Positions 52,108 through 61,400 of a stretch of 64,000 bases of DNA are shown here, one piece after another. A program made the position numbers and the translations under genes. The stretch is from Flavobacteriaceae bacterium EG-1. Its GTDB lineage: Bacteria > Bacteroidota > Bacteroidia > Flavobacteriales > Flavobacteriaceae. Numbering within the stretch: the first letter of the stretch is position 1; every line of letters starts with the position of its first letter. The stretch lies in the NCBI RefSeq assembly GCF_009649685.1, contig NZ_WJPK01000001.1, forward strand, positions 1,306,760-1,370,759, in the 5' to 3' direction. The notes beneath the pieces are model-generated. The model did no database searches. It was not told the DNA's origin and was given only the letters and a program-made list of their open reading frames with translations.

Positions 52108-53246
52108 CTTTCTTTATGAGTATAACTAAATGTACCGGTACTTGGTTTTACTTCAAAAGCCTCTAATACGATATTAAAGTTTTCTTTGTAGGCCTTAGTC
52201 GCTGATGTTATAAAATTTTCAACTCCATCTTCATGTACAATATTTAGTGTACAACCGCCAAAGCCTCCACCTGTTTGCCGCGCTCCCAGTACAAATTCAT
52301 TTGACTTAGAAAATTCAACTAAATAATCAGATTCCGCACAACTAACTTCATAAAGTTTACTAATACCCTCATGTGCATCATACAATATTTGTCCAACTTT
52401 AACTAGATCATTTTTCGATAATGCTTCGGCCATTTCGTGTACCCTATTATTTTCAGCAATAATAAAGGAGCAACGATTATAAACAGTTGTTGAAACTCTA
52501 TCTCTAACGCAATCCAACATTTCAAAAGTAACATCACGTAATGAATTCACCTCCGGATAATCTTCCTTTAATACAGCAACACCTTGTTCGCATTCATTTT
52601 TACGCGTATTATATTCACTTGTTGCCAAATTATGTGAAACCTTAGTATTAAGTAATATTATTTTATAAGGGTTAAGATTAATTGGTATAGGAGTATAATC
52701 TAGTGATCTACAATCTAATAATAACATATGCCCCTCTTTACTCATTACTGAAGCAAATTGATCCATAATACCACATTGCGTACCTGCGTATGTATGTTCT
52801 GCAACCTGAGATAATTTAACCATCTCCATTTTGGTAAGCCCTAAATCAAAAAGTTCATTGAGGCCATAAGCAAGACCACATTCTAAGGCAGCTGAAGAAC
52901 TTAAACCAGAACCTGTAGGAAGGTTACTTTCAATTGTACAATCAAAACCTTCTAATTTATTAGTACGTTTAGAAATCTCATCTAATACACCTAAGATATA
53001 ATTTTCCCATTCAATGGCACTCTTTTCAATAGCGTTTAAGTCTAATTTAAAACCAGTATCAAAAGTTGTACTATATACTTGACATTTATTAGGAGAATCA
53101 TTTTTTCTAAATTGAAAAATAATCTTTTTTTCTATTGCTGTTGGCAATACATAACCCATGTTATAATCAGTATGCTCACCAATAAGATTAATCCGCCCTG
53201 GCGATTCTACAGTCAATTCTGATTTGAAATTTTTAAGGAATTTCAT
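52104..53246 (-). CDS. galK: Galactokinase
   Basis: A 380-residue GHMP kinase converting galactose to galactose-1-phosphate. Signature ESPGRINLIGEHTDYNMGYVLPTAI (sugar binding), the ATP loop LPTGSGLSSSAALECGL, and GARQTGGGFGGCTLNI at the C-terminus are all complete. Last gene of the minus-strand cluster sulfatase-FGE-galK (6-base gap to the FGE-like gene), which suggests that desulfated galactose is the sugar fed into it. Confidence 0.93.
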   Translation of the reverse strand: MKFLKNFKSELTVESPGRINLIGEHTDYNMGYVLPTAIEKKIIFQFRKNDSPNKCQVYSTTFDTGFKLDLNAIEKSAIEWENYILGVLDEISKRTNKLEGFDCTIESNLPTGSGLSSSAALECGLAYGLNELFDLGLTKMEMVKLSQVAEHTYAGTQCGIMDQFASVMSKEGHMLLLDCRSLDYTPIPINLNPYKIILLNTKVSHNLATSEYNTRKNECEQGVAVLKEDYPEVNSLRDVTFEMLDCVRDRVSTTVYNRCSFIIAENNRVHEMAEALSKNDLVKVGQILYDAHEGISKLYEVSCAESDYLVEFSKSNEFVLGARQTGGGFGGCTLNIVHEDGVENFITSATKAYKENFNIVLEAFEVKPSTGTFSYTHKES

Positions 53247-53252
53247 AAAATA

Positions 53253-54395
53253 TTATCTCTTGTTTTTTGCAATCATTTCGGGAGTCACAACTGTTCTAAA
53301 ACCTAAATGTTCTAAAGATGAATCTAAGCTAGTAGCCATTCGCGCAGAGATTCGATAACTAGCACAATAGGATGCATTACATAAGAACGAACCACCTTTC
53401 ATCACTTTTTCTCTAGCATAAGGGTCACGATCATTAAATGCGCTGGAAGCACCTTGCGGGTTGTAAAGTTCATCACCTTGATTAGCAACTTCTTTGTAAT
53501 AATTTGTATTGTACCAATCACTTGTCCATTCCCAAACATTACCGGCCATATCATACAATCCATTATCATTTGGTGGATACGTTTTTACTGGTGATCTCGC
53601 TTCATAACCATCTGTTTTTGTATTGGATACCGGAAATTCGCCTTCCCAAGAGTTTGCTTGTTTTGATAATACCGAATTATCGTCCCCCCAAGTATATATT
53701 TTATTGGAATTATTACCTCTTGCGGCAAGTTCCCATTCAGCCTCTGTTGGCAACCTATGCCCTATCCATTCGCAATAAGCTAAAGCATCTTCGTATGCAA
53801 TATGTACTACAGGGTTATTTTCTAAACCTTTTATAGAACTATCAGGTCCGTTAGGATGTTTCCAATTTGCTCCTATTGTCCAATTCCACCATTGCGAAAA
53901 ATCATACAAATTCGGCACCGAACTTTTGGCCTTTTTAAAAGTTAATGATCCAGGTTGCATGATACTATCATGAGGTTTTGGTGTTCCTTCAGGCAATTGC
54001 TTTTTCATTTCTTCCCAATCTAGAGCTCTTTCTGCAACTGTTATATAACCCGTTTCTTTTACAAAATTAGAAAATTGAGCATTCGTCACCTCTGTAACGT
54101 CCATAAAAAAACCATCTACAGCAACTTTAAAATTTGGACTTTCATGCCCCATTGCCATTTTATCATGAGCAACAGCTCCTTGAGAAAATTTAGCCCCGGA
54201 AATCCAAGTCATTCCTTTTGGTGTTTCAATATTTCCAGGAGCTTCTTGTATTACTTCAACAGAAATTTTGGATGCCACTTCTTTCTTTAAGGATTCTTTA
54301 TTTTCTAGTTTAGCAGCATTAGATTTTTTTACATCCTTGCATTGAAAAATCAATCCGCTTAAAACAAATACTATAATATATTTATAAAGTTGCAT
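53253..54395 (-). CDS. Formylglycine-generating enzyme-like lipoprotein (SUMF1 family)
   Basis: A 380-residue protein with lipobox (LSGLIFQC) and a full SUMF1/FGE domain: GMTWISGAKFSQG, MDVTEVTNAQFSNFVKETGY, RLPTEAEWELAARG, GLYDMAGNVWEWTSDWY, and GGSFLCNASYCASYRISARMA. Cys339 and Cys344 correspond to the two active-site cysteines of FGE, so it can probably oxidise the sulfatase cysteine to formylglycine, though as a lipoprotein it would act outside the cytoplasm. ATG at 54395 was chosen over a TTG at 54425. The sulfatase gene is upstream by 69 bases. Confidence 0.85.
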   Translation of the reverse strand: MQLYKYIIVFVLSGLIFQCKDVKKSNAAKLENKESLKKEVASKISVEVIQEAPGNIETPKGMTWISGAKFSQGAVAHDKMAMGHESPNFKVAVDGFFMDVTEVTNAQFSNFVKETGYITVAERALDWEEMKKQLPEGTPKPHDSIMQPGSLTFKKAKSSVPNLYDFSQWWNWTIGANWKHPNGPDSSIKGLENNPVVHIAYEDALAYCEWIGHRLPTEAEWELAARGNNSNKIYTWGDDNSVLSKQANSWEGEFPVSNTKTDGYEARSPVKTYPPNDNGLYDMAGNVWEWTSDWYNTNYYKEVANQGDELYNPQGASSAFNDRDPYAREKVMKGGSFLCNASYCASYRISARMATSLDSSLEHLGFRTVVTPEMIAKNKR

Positions 54396-54464
54396 TCTTT
54401 TTTTACCTTTTAATTGAGGCAGCAATTTACTTAATAGTTTAGGAAATTACCTAAGATTATAAAA

Positions 54465-56033
54465 TCATTCGTTCAATAATCCATTATCCAGTAAGGGTAT
54501 TGCAAAGCTATTTATTTCAGGTTTATCTCTTTCTTTTAAGAATATTTCCGATGCCTTTTTCAAAACCTCTGGATGCTTATTGGCTATATTAAGTTGCTCT
54601 AATGGGTCATCCTTTAAATTATATAATTCAATGGTAGCCTTCTCTTTTGAATTTAGATTTTGGCGTACTATCTTCCAGTCTCCTATTCTCATTGCTGCCT
54701 GACCACCATAACTTGGAAACTCCCAGTACAAGAATTCATGTTCATTCTGTTTTTCCTCTGATAAAAATGTTGGCAATAAACTTATTCCATCAGTCTCTAA
54801 TAAATTTGGATACTTTGCAATATCCGCAAATGTTGCCAGCATATCATAATGCACTGAAATTTTATCACTTTTAGAGTTAGGTTTAATTTTAGCAGGCCAA
54901 GTGGCAATCATTGGCACTCGAATTCCGCCTTCATATAAGAAGCCTTTACCCTTACCATACTGCCCATTAAAAGGTTTAGCACTATCAAAATATACAGGAT
55001 CTGCACCCCCTGCATAACTCGGACCATTATCAGAAGTAAAAATAATTAGCGTATTATTATAAATATTTTCATCTTTTAATTGCTGAACTAATTTACCAAT
55101 ATTCTCATCTAAATACGAAACCATTGCGGCGTATGCAGCATGAGGGTTTCTATGCGGTAAATATCCATCATTTGCAAGATATGGTTCTTCATCACCAAAT
55201 TTATTAATGTAATAATCAACCCAACGTTGTGGTGCTTGCAAGGCAACATGTGGTATTGGTGTTGCCCAATACATAAAAAATGGTTTTTCTTTATTCGATT
55301 CAACAAAATGGGTAATCTCGTTAAACATTAAATCGGGAGTATAATCAGTTAATGTAAAATTAGCATAGTTCTTTAAATCATATGGATCCGCATCCTTCGG
55401 CAGTAAAGTATGAGGTGCGACCGTATCATTTTTTAAATAAACTCGATTTCTATTTTTATACAAATGCAATGGGTAATAGGTATGCGCTTGCCGTTGGCAA
55501 TTATAACCATAGAAAAAGTCAAAGCCCATATCGTTTGGTACCGAGTGTGTATGTGGCGCACCCAAACCCCATTTACCTACTATCCCTGTTGTATAGCCTA
55601 CTTCCTTTAAACGATCTGCAATCGTTATTGTTGACGCTGGCATTGGTCCTTGCCCTTCTAAGGTAGAGTCTTTTGCCATAGCAACATAATTCCATACATC
55701 ACCACGTTCTTTCCATTCAGAATTACTTCTAATATAGGCATGGCCAGCATGCTTACCTGTTAAAAGCATATGACGAGCTGGAGCACAAACTGGAGCACTG
55801 CTATAATGTTGGGTAAAAAGCATTCCTGATTTTGCAAGTGCATCAATATTAGGAGTTTCTATTTTTTGCTGGCCATATGCACCTAATTCCGCATAACCTA
55901 AATCATCTGCCAAAATATAAATGATATTTGGCTTCTGGTCAGATTTAAATTCTTTGCTCTTCTGACTTTCTTTACAACCCAAAAGAAATGTCCCTGCTGT
56001 TAGCAGGGACAATGTTAATTTTACAATATTCAT
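54465..56033 (-). CDS. Formylglycine-dependent sulfatase (type I), lipoprotein
   Basis: A 522-residue sulfatase that removes sulfate esters from a glycan. The metal site starts YILADDLGYAELGAYG (Asp43, Asp44), the CxPxR motif is Cys83-Ala-Pro-Ala-Arg87 (APVCAPARHMLLTG), and VGKWGLG and FTSDNGPSYAGG complete the site. A lipobox (GTFLLGC) anchors it. The serine variant is absent, so it needs an FGE, encoded next door. Length and blocks fit arylsulfatase-A-like S1 enzymes; the substrate is unknown, but galK in the operon suggests a galactan. Confidence 0.92.
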   Translation of the reverse strand: MNIVKLTLSLLTAGTFLLGCKESQKSKEFKSDQKPNIIYILADDLGYAELGAYGQQKIETPNIDALAKSGMLFTQHYSSAPVCAPARHMLLTGKHAGHAYIRSNSEWKERGDVWNYVAMAKDSTLEGQGPMPASTITIADRLKEVGYTTGIVGKWGLGAPHTHSVPNDMGFDFFYGYNCQRQAHTYYPLHLYKNRNRVYLKNDTVAPHTLLPKDADPYDLKNYANFTLTDYTPDLMFNEITHFVESNKEKPFFMYWATPIPHVALQAPQRWVDYYINKFGDEEPYLANDGYLPHRNPHAAYAAMVSYLDENIGKLVQQLKDENIYNNTLIIFTSDNGPSYAGGADPVYFDSAKPFNGQYGKGKGFLYEGGIRVPMIATWPAKIKPNSKSDKISVHYDMLATFADIAKYPNLLETDGISLLPTFLSEEKQNEHEFLYWEFPSYGGQAAMRIGDWKIVRQNLNSKEKATIELYNLKDDPLEQLNIANKHPEVLKKASEIFLKERDKPEINSFAIPLLDNGLLNE

Positions 56034-56046
56034 TCTAAAATAATAT

Positions 56047-57384
56047 TTACATTACCACGGATTTTCCGGGAGTAGGAATTTCATACCATCCGTCAGCATT
56101 AGGCTGAACTGGCGCAGGTGATTCCCAAGTTAATGTATCAGGTGCCAGTTTCAATTCAGACTTCATTGCCTCTTCCCAATTAATTACTTTCCCAGAATAA
56201 GTAGCCATGCGACCAATAATTGCACTCATGGTACTTTTAGCTCCATTTTCAGCATTTGCTATTACACCACCATTTCTAATAGATTCAAATAATTTAACAT
56301 GTTCTACTTGATAAGGATTTGGATCATCTTTACCACGATGTTCAAAAATCATATTGCCATTCCAATCTTTTAATTCGGCTCTGTCTCCAGCAGTTGAAAC
56401 GGTACCTTTAGTCCCTTGAAAGAACTCTGAAACACGACGCATGGTATCTGGTTGGTGTCTACATTGACTAGCTATCACCGCTCCACTAGGATATGTATAT
56501 TCTACAAAGTGGTGGTCATAAATTTCACCATTATCTTTGCCTGTACGTACTTGCCTGCCCCCCATTCCTTGAGCCGAAATCGGATATTCACCAATAAACC
56601 AATTGGCAACATCTATATTATGAATATGTTGTTCCAAAATATGATCACCACATAACCAGTTAAAATAGTACCAATTACGCATTTGATATTCAAGTTCTGA
56701 TTGACCAGGTTGTCTTTCTCTAACCCACACTCCTGCACTATTCCAGTATACTTGACCAGAAACTATTTTCCCTATTTTATCTTGTTTTAGCTGATCTATA
56801 GCAGCCAAATAGCTGTCTTGATAGTGGCGTTGTAAACCAACAACGACATTTAATTTATTTTCTTTCGCCTTTTTAGCTGCAGCAAGTACTTTTCTTACTC
56901 CGGGTACATCCGTAGCCACAGGTTTTTCCATAAATACATGTTTTCCATTATTCACGGCATATTCGAAATGCTGTGGACGAAATCCAGGTGGAGTAGCCAA
57001 TATTACAACATCACCTAAATCCATAGCTTTCTGTGCAGCATCAAAACCAACAAATTGGTTTTTCTTTTGAACATTAACTTTTTTACTATCACCCATTTCT
57101 TTTGTGATATTTGCAAGACTACTTTGCAAACGATCTTCAAAAGCATCGGCCATTGCAACCAATTCTACATTATCATCAGCAGTTAATGCTTGTATTGCTG
57201 CACCGGTACCCCTACCACCGCAGCCAACAAGAGCTATTTTAAGTTTTTTATTATTTGTAGAATTAAAAATTGAATTAAACTGCATTGACGGCATTATTAC
57301 AGCGCCAGATAATAGCGCAGAGTTTTTAACAAAAGTTCGTCTTGAATTAGTCCCTTTAGGGCTGTTGGAGTTTTGGTCATTCAT
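56047..57384 (-). CDS. Gfo/Idh/MocA-family oxidoreductase with Tat signal
   Basis: About 445 residues: twin-arginine signal (SRRTFVKNSALLSGAVIMPS), Rossmann domain (KIALVGCGGRGTGAAIQAL), the EKP motif in HVFMEKPVATDVPG, and substrate domain (HILEQHIHNIDVANWFIG). Tat export of the folded, NAD(P)-bound enzyme is typical of Bacteroidota members, some of which cleave glycosides through an NAD-dependent mechanism (GH109-like). The start at 57384 is preferred to one at 57441. It lies 13 bases before the sulfatase in the operon, and may act on the same sugar. Confidence 0.87.
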   Translation of the reverse strand: MNDQNSNSPKGTNSRRTFVKNSALLSGAVIMPSMQFNSIFNSTNNKKLKIALVGCGGRGTGAAIQALTADDNVELVAMADAFEDRLQSSLANITKEMGDSKKVNVQKKNQFVGFDAAQKAMDLGDVVILATPPGFRPQHFEYAVNNGKHVFMEKPVATDVPGVRKVLAAAKKAKENKLNVVVGLQRHYQDSYLAAIDQLKQDKIGKIVSGQVYWNSAGVWVRERQPGQSELEYQMRNWYYFNWLCGDHILEQHIHNIDVANWFIGEYPISAQGMGGRQVRTGKDNGEIYDHHFVEYTYPSGAVIASQCRHQPDTMRRVSEFFQGTKGTVSTAGDRAELKDWNGNMIFEHRGKDDPNPYQVEHVKLFESIRNGGVIANAENGAKSTMSAIIGRMATYSGKVINWEEAMKSELKLAPDTLTWESPAPVQPNADGWYEIPTPGKSVVM

Positions 57385-57625
57385 CTTATGAGGTTTTCTA
57401 TATATTTTAATAAAATCTAGTAAAGAGGCATGAATATACAATAAAAACTAAAGAATGAATAATACTTTAAGATGATGTAACATTTATTCGTAATCGTATC
57501 TATAATAATTAATCAATTGTAGAGTATCATCTTTTAATCAAACTCTATTTATTCCATTTACAATTTAAACAGAAACATAGATTTAATTTCCAAAAAAAGT
57601 TAATATTCTAGCTTACTTTTCTATT

Positions 57626-57660
57626 TTTGCTGTCCAATTTTAGGACTATCATTAATATTG
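57626..57660 (+). promoter_or_regulatory. Candidate promoter of tRNA-Pro
   Basis: TTTG (57626-57629) and TAATATTG (57653-57660; consensus TAnnTTTG, one mismatch) with a 23-base spacer. The -7 element is 21 bases before the mature tRNA. Confidence 0.45.
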
Positions 57661-57681
57661 TTCTATTATTATTAAAAAACT

Positions 57682-57755
57682 CGGGATGTAGCGCAGTCCG
57701 GTAGCGCACTCGGCTGGGGGTCGAGTGGTCGCAGGTTCAAATCCTGTCATCCCGA
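57682..57755 (+). tRNA. tRNA-Pro (anticodon GGG)
   Basis: A full cloverleaf: acceptor CGGGATG/CATCCCG, D stem GCGC/GCGC, anticodon stem CTCGG/TCGAG around the loop CTGGGGG (anticodon GGG at the centre, reading CCC/CCU), T stem GCAGG/CCTGT with loop TTCAAAT. Discriminator A. CCA is not encoded. A strong terminator follows. Confidence 0.95.
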
Positions 57756-57757
57756 CT

Positions 57758-57800
57758 AAAAAATAAAATGAACTGTATTTACAGTTCATTTTATTTTTTT
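57758..57800 (+). terminator. Terminator of tRNA-Pro
   Basis: AAATAAAATGAACTGTA-TT-TACAGTTCATTTTATTT, a 17-base perfect stem followed by T residues, starting three bases after the tRNA. Confidence 0.85.
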
Positions 57801-57813
57801 AAAAGCATCTTAA

Positions 57814-58020
57814 ACCTGCAATTTTGTATGTAATGAAGCTGTTAAATTTCACCATAGTACAGGTAAATATGATATCTTCATTAAAATGCACGCAAAAGAC
57901 AGTATACATTATCGCAAAGTTTACCAAGATTCCATTTTAACAATTAATGGAATAAAGGGTATCGAATCATTTATGTCTATTGAAGAAAGTATGAGTAGAC
58001 ATATAAATTTTGAAGAATGA
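57814..58020 (+). pseudogene. Lrp/AsnC C-terminal domain fragment
   Basis: A 68-codon frame without a start codon, closed upstream by a TAA, reads as the second half of an Lrp/AsnC ligand-binding (RAM) domain: EAVKFHHSTGKYDIFIKMHAKD, then YRKVYQDSILTINGIKGIESFMSIEE. The pattern CHHVTGxYD and IKGIESFMSIEE is diagnostic. The DNA-binding half is missing. It lies directly after the tRNA-Pro terminator, so the upstream part was lost or replaced in this region. An ATG at 57834 would allow only about 62 residues in another frame. Confidence 0.75.
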
Positions 58021-58417
58021 AAATATACCGATATCATTTTCTTTATATTTCAAAGGAACTGCAAGCAAATAAAAGCTCATAATTAGAATTGTGATTTATA
58101 ATATTCTTTTCCTAGATTTAATTTATTAGGTATAAAAGAACTACCAAACTATTTGTTTTTAACATCCAATAATTAATATAAAAAGGGAAGAAAATACTTC
58201 ATTAAAATTAACTATTAGCACTAGTCTAAGCTAAATTCGTCTTATAAAAGAATTCTTTTTATTTCATATTTAGAAGGAAAATACTTACAATTATAGCGTG
58301 TCACTTATCACTCACTACAAATTTAGGGTCTCCCATATCACTTTCTAACCGATTTACAACAAAAAATTCTCTAAAGAAGCTCCCCAACATAAATTTGCAA
58401 TTGGACCTACATATGCT
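58021..58417 (+). other. Gene-free stretch before the giant gene
   Basis: 397 AT-rich bases. No coding frame, hairpin or repeat stands out; it presumably carries the promoter of the surface-protein gene. Confidence 0.4.
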
Positions 58418-61400
58418 ATGATTATAAAACATTTGCAAAAAAAATTGTTTCCCATAAATGATTATAAGTTAAATTTTAAAAATTTAACTGTTTCAATATG
58501 CTTACTATTTGCCCTGAACACATTATCTGGGCAAATAAATAATGGATCATATGAAGTTACTTTAACTTCAACAAATATGAGACCATGTGGTGGTGCAAAT
58601 AATGGATTTAGTACTTTAAGCATTACTTCTAAAAAAGCTACACTTAACACCTTTAAGATTGCCTTTGATTTACCCGATGGTGTAAGTTATGAATTGGGTA
58701 GTCTTATTATTAATTCACAAAGTGGTTCAAGTGATTTCAACATTTCAGAATTCGATGTTACGAATCTTAACGCTCCAATATTTGAGATTGAACGCCCAGG
58801 CAATGCTAATTGGCAAGTCAACGATGTAATTGAATTCACCTTTGAAAAATCAGCAGCATGCGAAGCCGTTCAATATTCATATAATGGTGGCCTATTTAAA
58901 GATATACATACAATCACTTATAATGATAATGGGAATTCGCGATCAAATACAGATAATGATAGAACTGTTAATTCATACTCTTTATTAAAAGCATACCTAG
59001 CGGTTGAAGATATTGCATTACAACAAGCCTATGTAGGACAGACTTATAATAGAGATGTAATTGTTACAAATTCCGGTAATGGAAGTATTCAATCATTCAC
59101 TCACGTTGTTAATGTCCCTGTTGGTTTACAAACAAATTATCAACTATCATTTAATGGTACGGCATTATCACCAAGCATTTCTGGCAATTTATATACCTAT
59201 GAAATTAATTTGAATTCTGCACCTTTTTTAGGAAATGTAGGAGATGCAGACAATCAATTTGAAAATGAGTCTATAACCTTTAATGAGCGTATTGTTTTAG
59301 AAAACTGTGATAATGATTTAATTGTAACCCATAGTCCACGATGGGGCTGCGTAGCAGGAACTTATTGCCAAATAGGAGCTCCCATTCCTGGATCTGTAAA
59401 TTTTCAACAAGAATGGGGAGATATTTCTATAATTACAGTAAATGATCCAAACCCAAGGTGGGATGCACCTGTAACGTATACTTATGCTATAGAAAATGAT
59501 AATAGTGCCGAAAACGCTTATGATGTTAATATAAATATTGGTTTTACATGGTCTGGTAGCTATTCTAGACCAAACTATAATCCTTTGAATGGAGATGAAG
59601 ACACCAATAGAGTTCTGTCTAACTTTCAATTTACAGGTGGAGCAACCATTACACCACAAAGATGGCCTTCATCTATAGGTGGATCAGGACTAGGGTCTTT
59701 TTTACTCCCCCAAGATTATTTTACTACTGACCCTGATGGGGCTGGAGGTTTAGACGATTTAGATGGTGATGGCTATTATGATGATTTACAGCCTGGAGCA
59801 TCTACTGAAATAAATTTCAGTATGGCTATGAATCCAGAAACACCATCATGCGACCCATATAGCGCTGAATTTGTTGCTAGCGAAAGTTTAAAAATTGATA
59901 TATGGAATTTAAACACTTGTGGTAACTATAATAGAAGAGATAGAGAAGAAGTAAATAGACATTACGTTACACGAGATGCTCTTTTTAATTGGGAATACCC
60001 TGAAGATTATGATGTAGATGCCGAAGATGGTTCAGTGTTTAATTTAAATTTTATTGGAAATTTTGTTGCCTCAAGTGATGCTCCACATTGTGGAACCACT
60101 CCAATGTTTACCAATGATGTAAGCTCGCGTTATATTGCAGTTGTAGATGTTCCTGTTGGAATTACATTAGATTCAAGTGCAGATCCTAGATATTCGCAAG
60201 TTGGCAATCAAATAATTTTCACAGAAACCAACTTAGGTGATTTTGAATATAATGGATATATTTTAAGAATTCCTATTAACTTTCCTTTAAATATAGATTG
60301 TAGTACCTACAGTGGTCCTGCGGAATTACAACTTGATTATACGACTTCTTACGAAAGTTCATGTTATAATACAGAATTACATTGTGGTCAGTTTGATATA
60401 ACAACACATTGCTCAAATGCTTGTGTCGGGCCTAGTACAACTAATTTTGATGCTTATAGAGTAACGGAAGGTTGGACTGATGAAAACATGTCAACCAACG
60501 TAATACTTGACCCATCTATACACGCCACAAAAATTTATATGCCTAAGGATGAAATGGTTGTAACCAGTGGTGCAATTATGCAGAATGGTTCGCAAGATAA
60601 TCTACTTTTTGAAATGCGATACGTAACTGATAATGGTTTAAGTATGGATGATATTATTTCGTTTACAAACGGAACTATTACTATACACGATTTATCATCT
60701 GGAAGTCCACAAACATTTCCTATTACTAATAGTCCAGTAGTAACCACCCAAGGTACTAATGACAATTTCTTTACACTAGATTTATCAAGTTATCAATCAT
60801 TAATTTCTGGTTCTTATAATTATGGTGAAGGTTCAGAAGAAGATGAAATATCTGTAGAATTACATTTTCGATTTAAAGATGACTTTCCACAAACATCTAA
60901 TTTCTATCAGTTTTATTCATTTCAAGGTCGATTTTATAGTTTAGATAGCTCAAGCAATGAATTATCTTGTGATACTTATAATGACCGAGCGTACTTTTTT
61001 CAAGATTTTGTTGAGTTAAATGAAAATTTTGATGATAGTACTGTAGGTTGTGAAGAAATGTGGGTAAGTGTAGGATTAACGCAAGCTTCTGGTTTAGACG
61101 ATAAATTTCCTGATGAGTATAGACCAACAGGGATTTGGCAATCCACCAGTATTGAAATTCCAACAGGAACAATATTTAATGGAGTCGTAAGAAGTAATGG
61201 ATATCCGTATCTACAACCTGAAAATGAAGCTCCTTCTAGTGCAAATAATGGCCTTAACTTTTCGGTATCTGGGAATATAGTTACCATAACACCTGGCCCT
61301 CGATTTACGCAATTAGATCAAGGCGGTAATAATTATCCTAGTGTAGGTATATCGGTAACTCCTACCAGTACGACCCCTAGTATAAGTACACATTCAGTTT

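Noticed and set aside
57735-57755. tRNA-Pro 3' end as an attachment site of an integrated element
   Set aside because: I saw no second copy of the tRNA 3' end and no integrase gene in the window.
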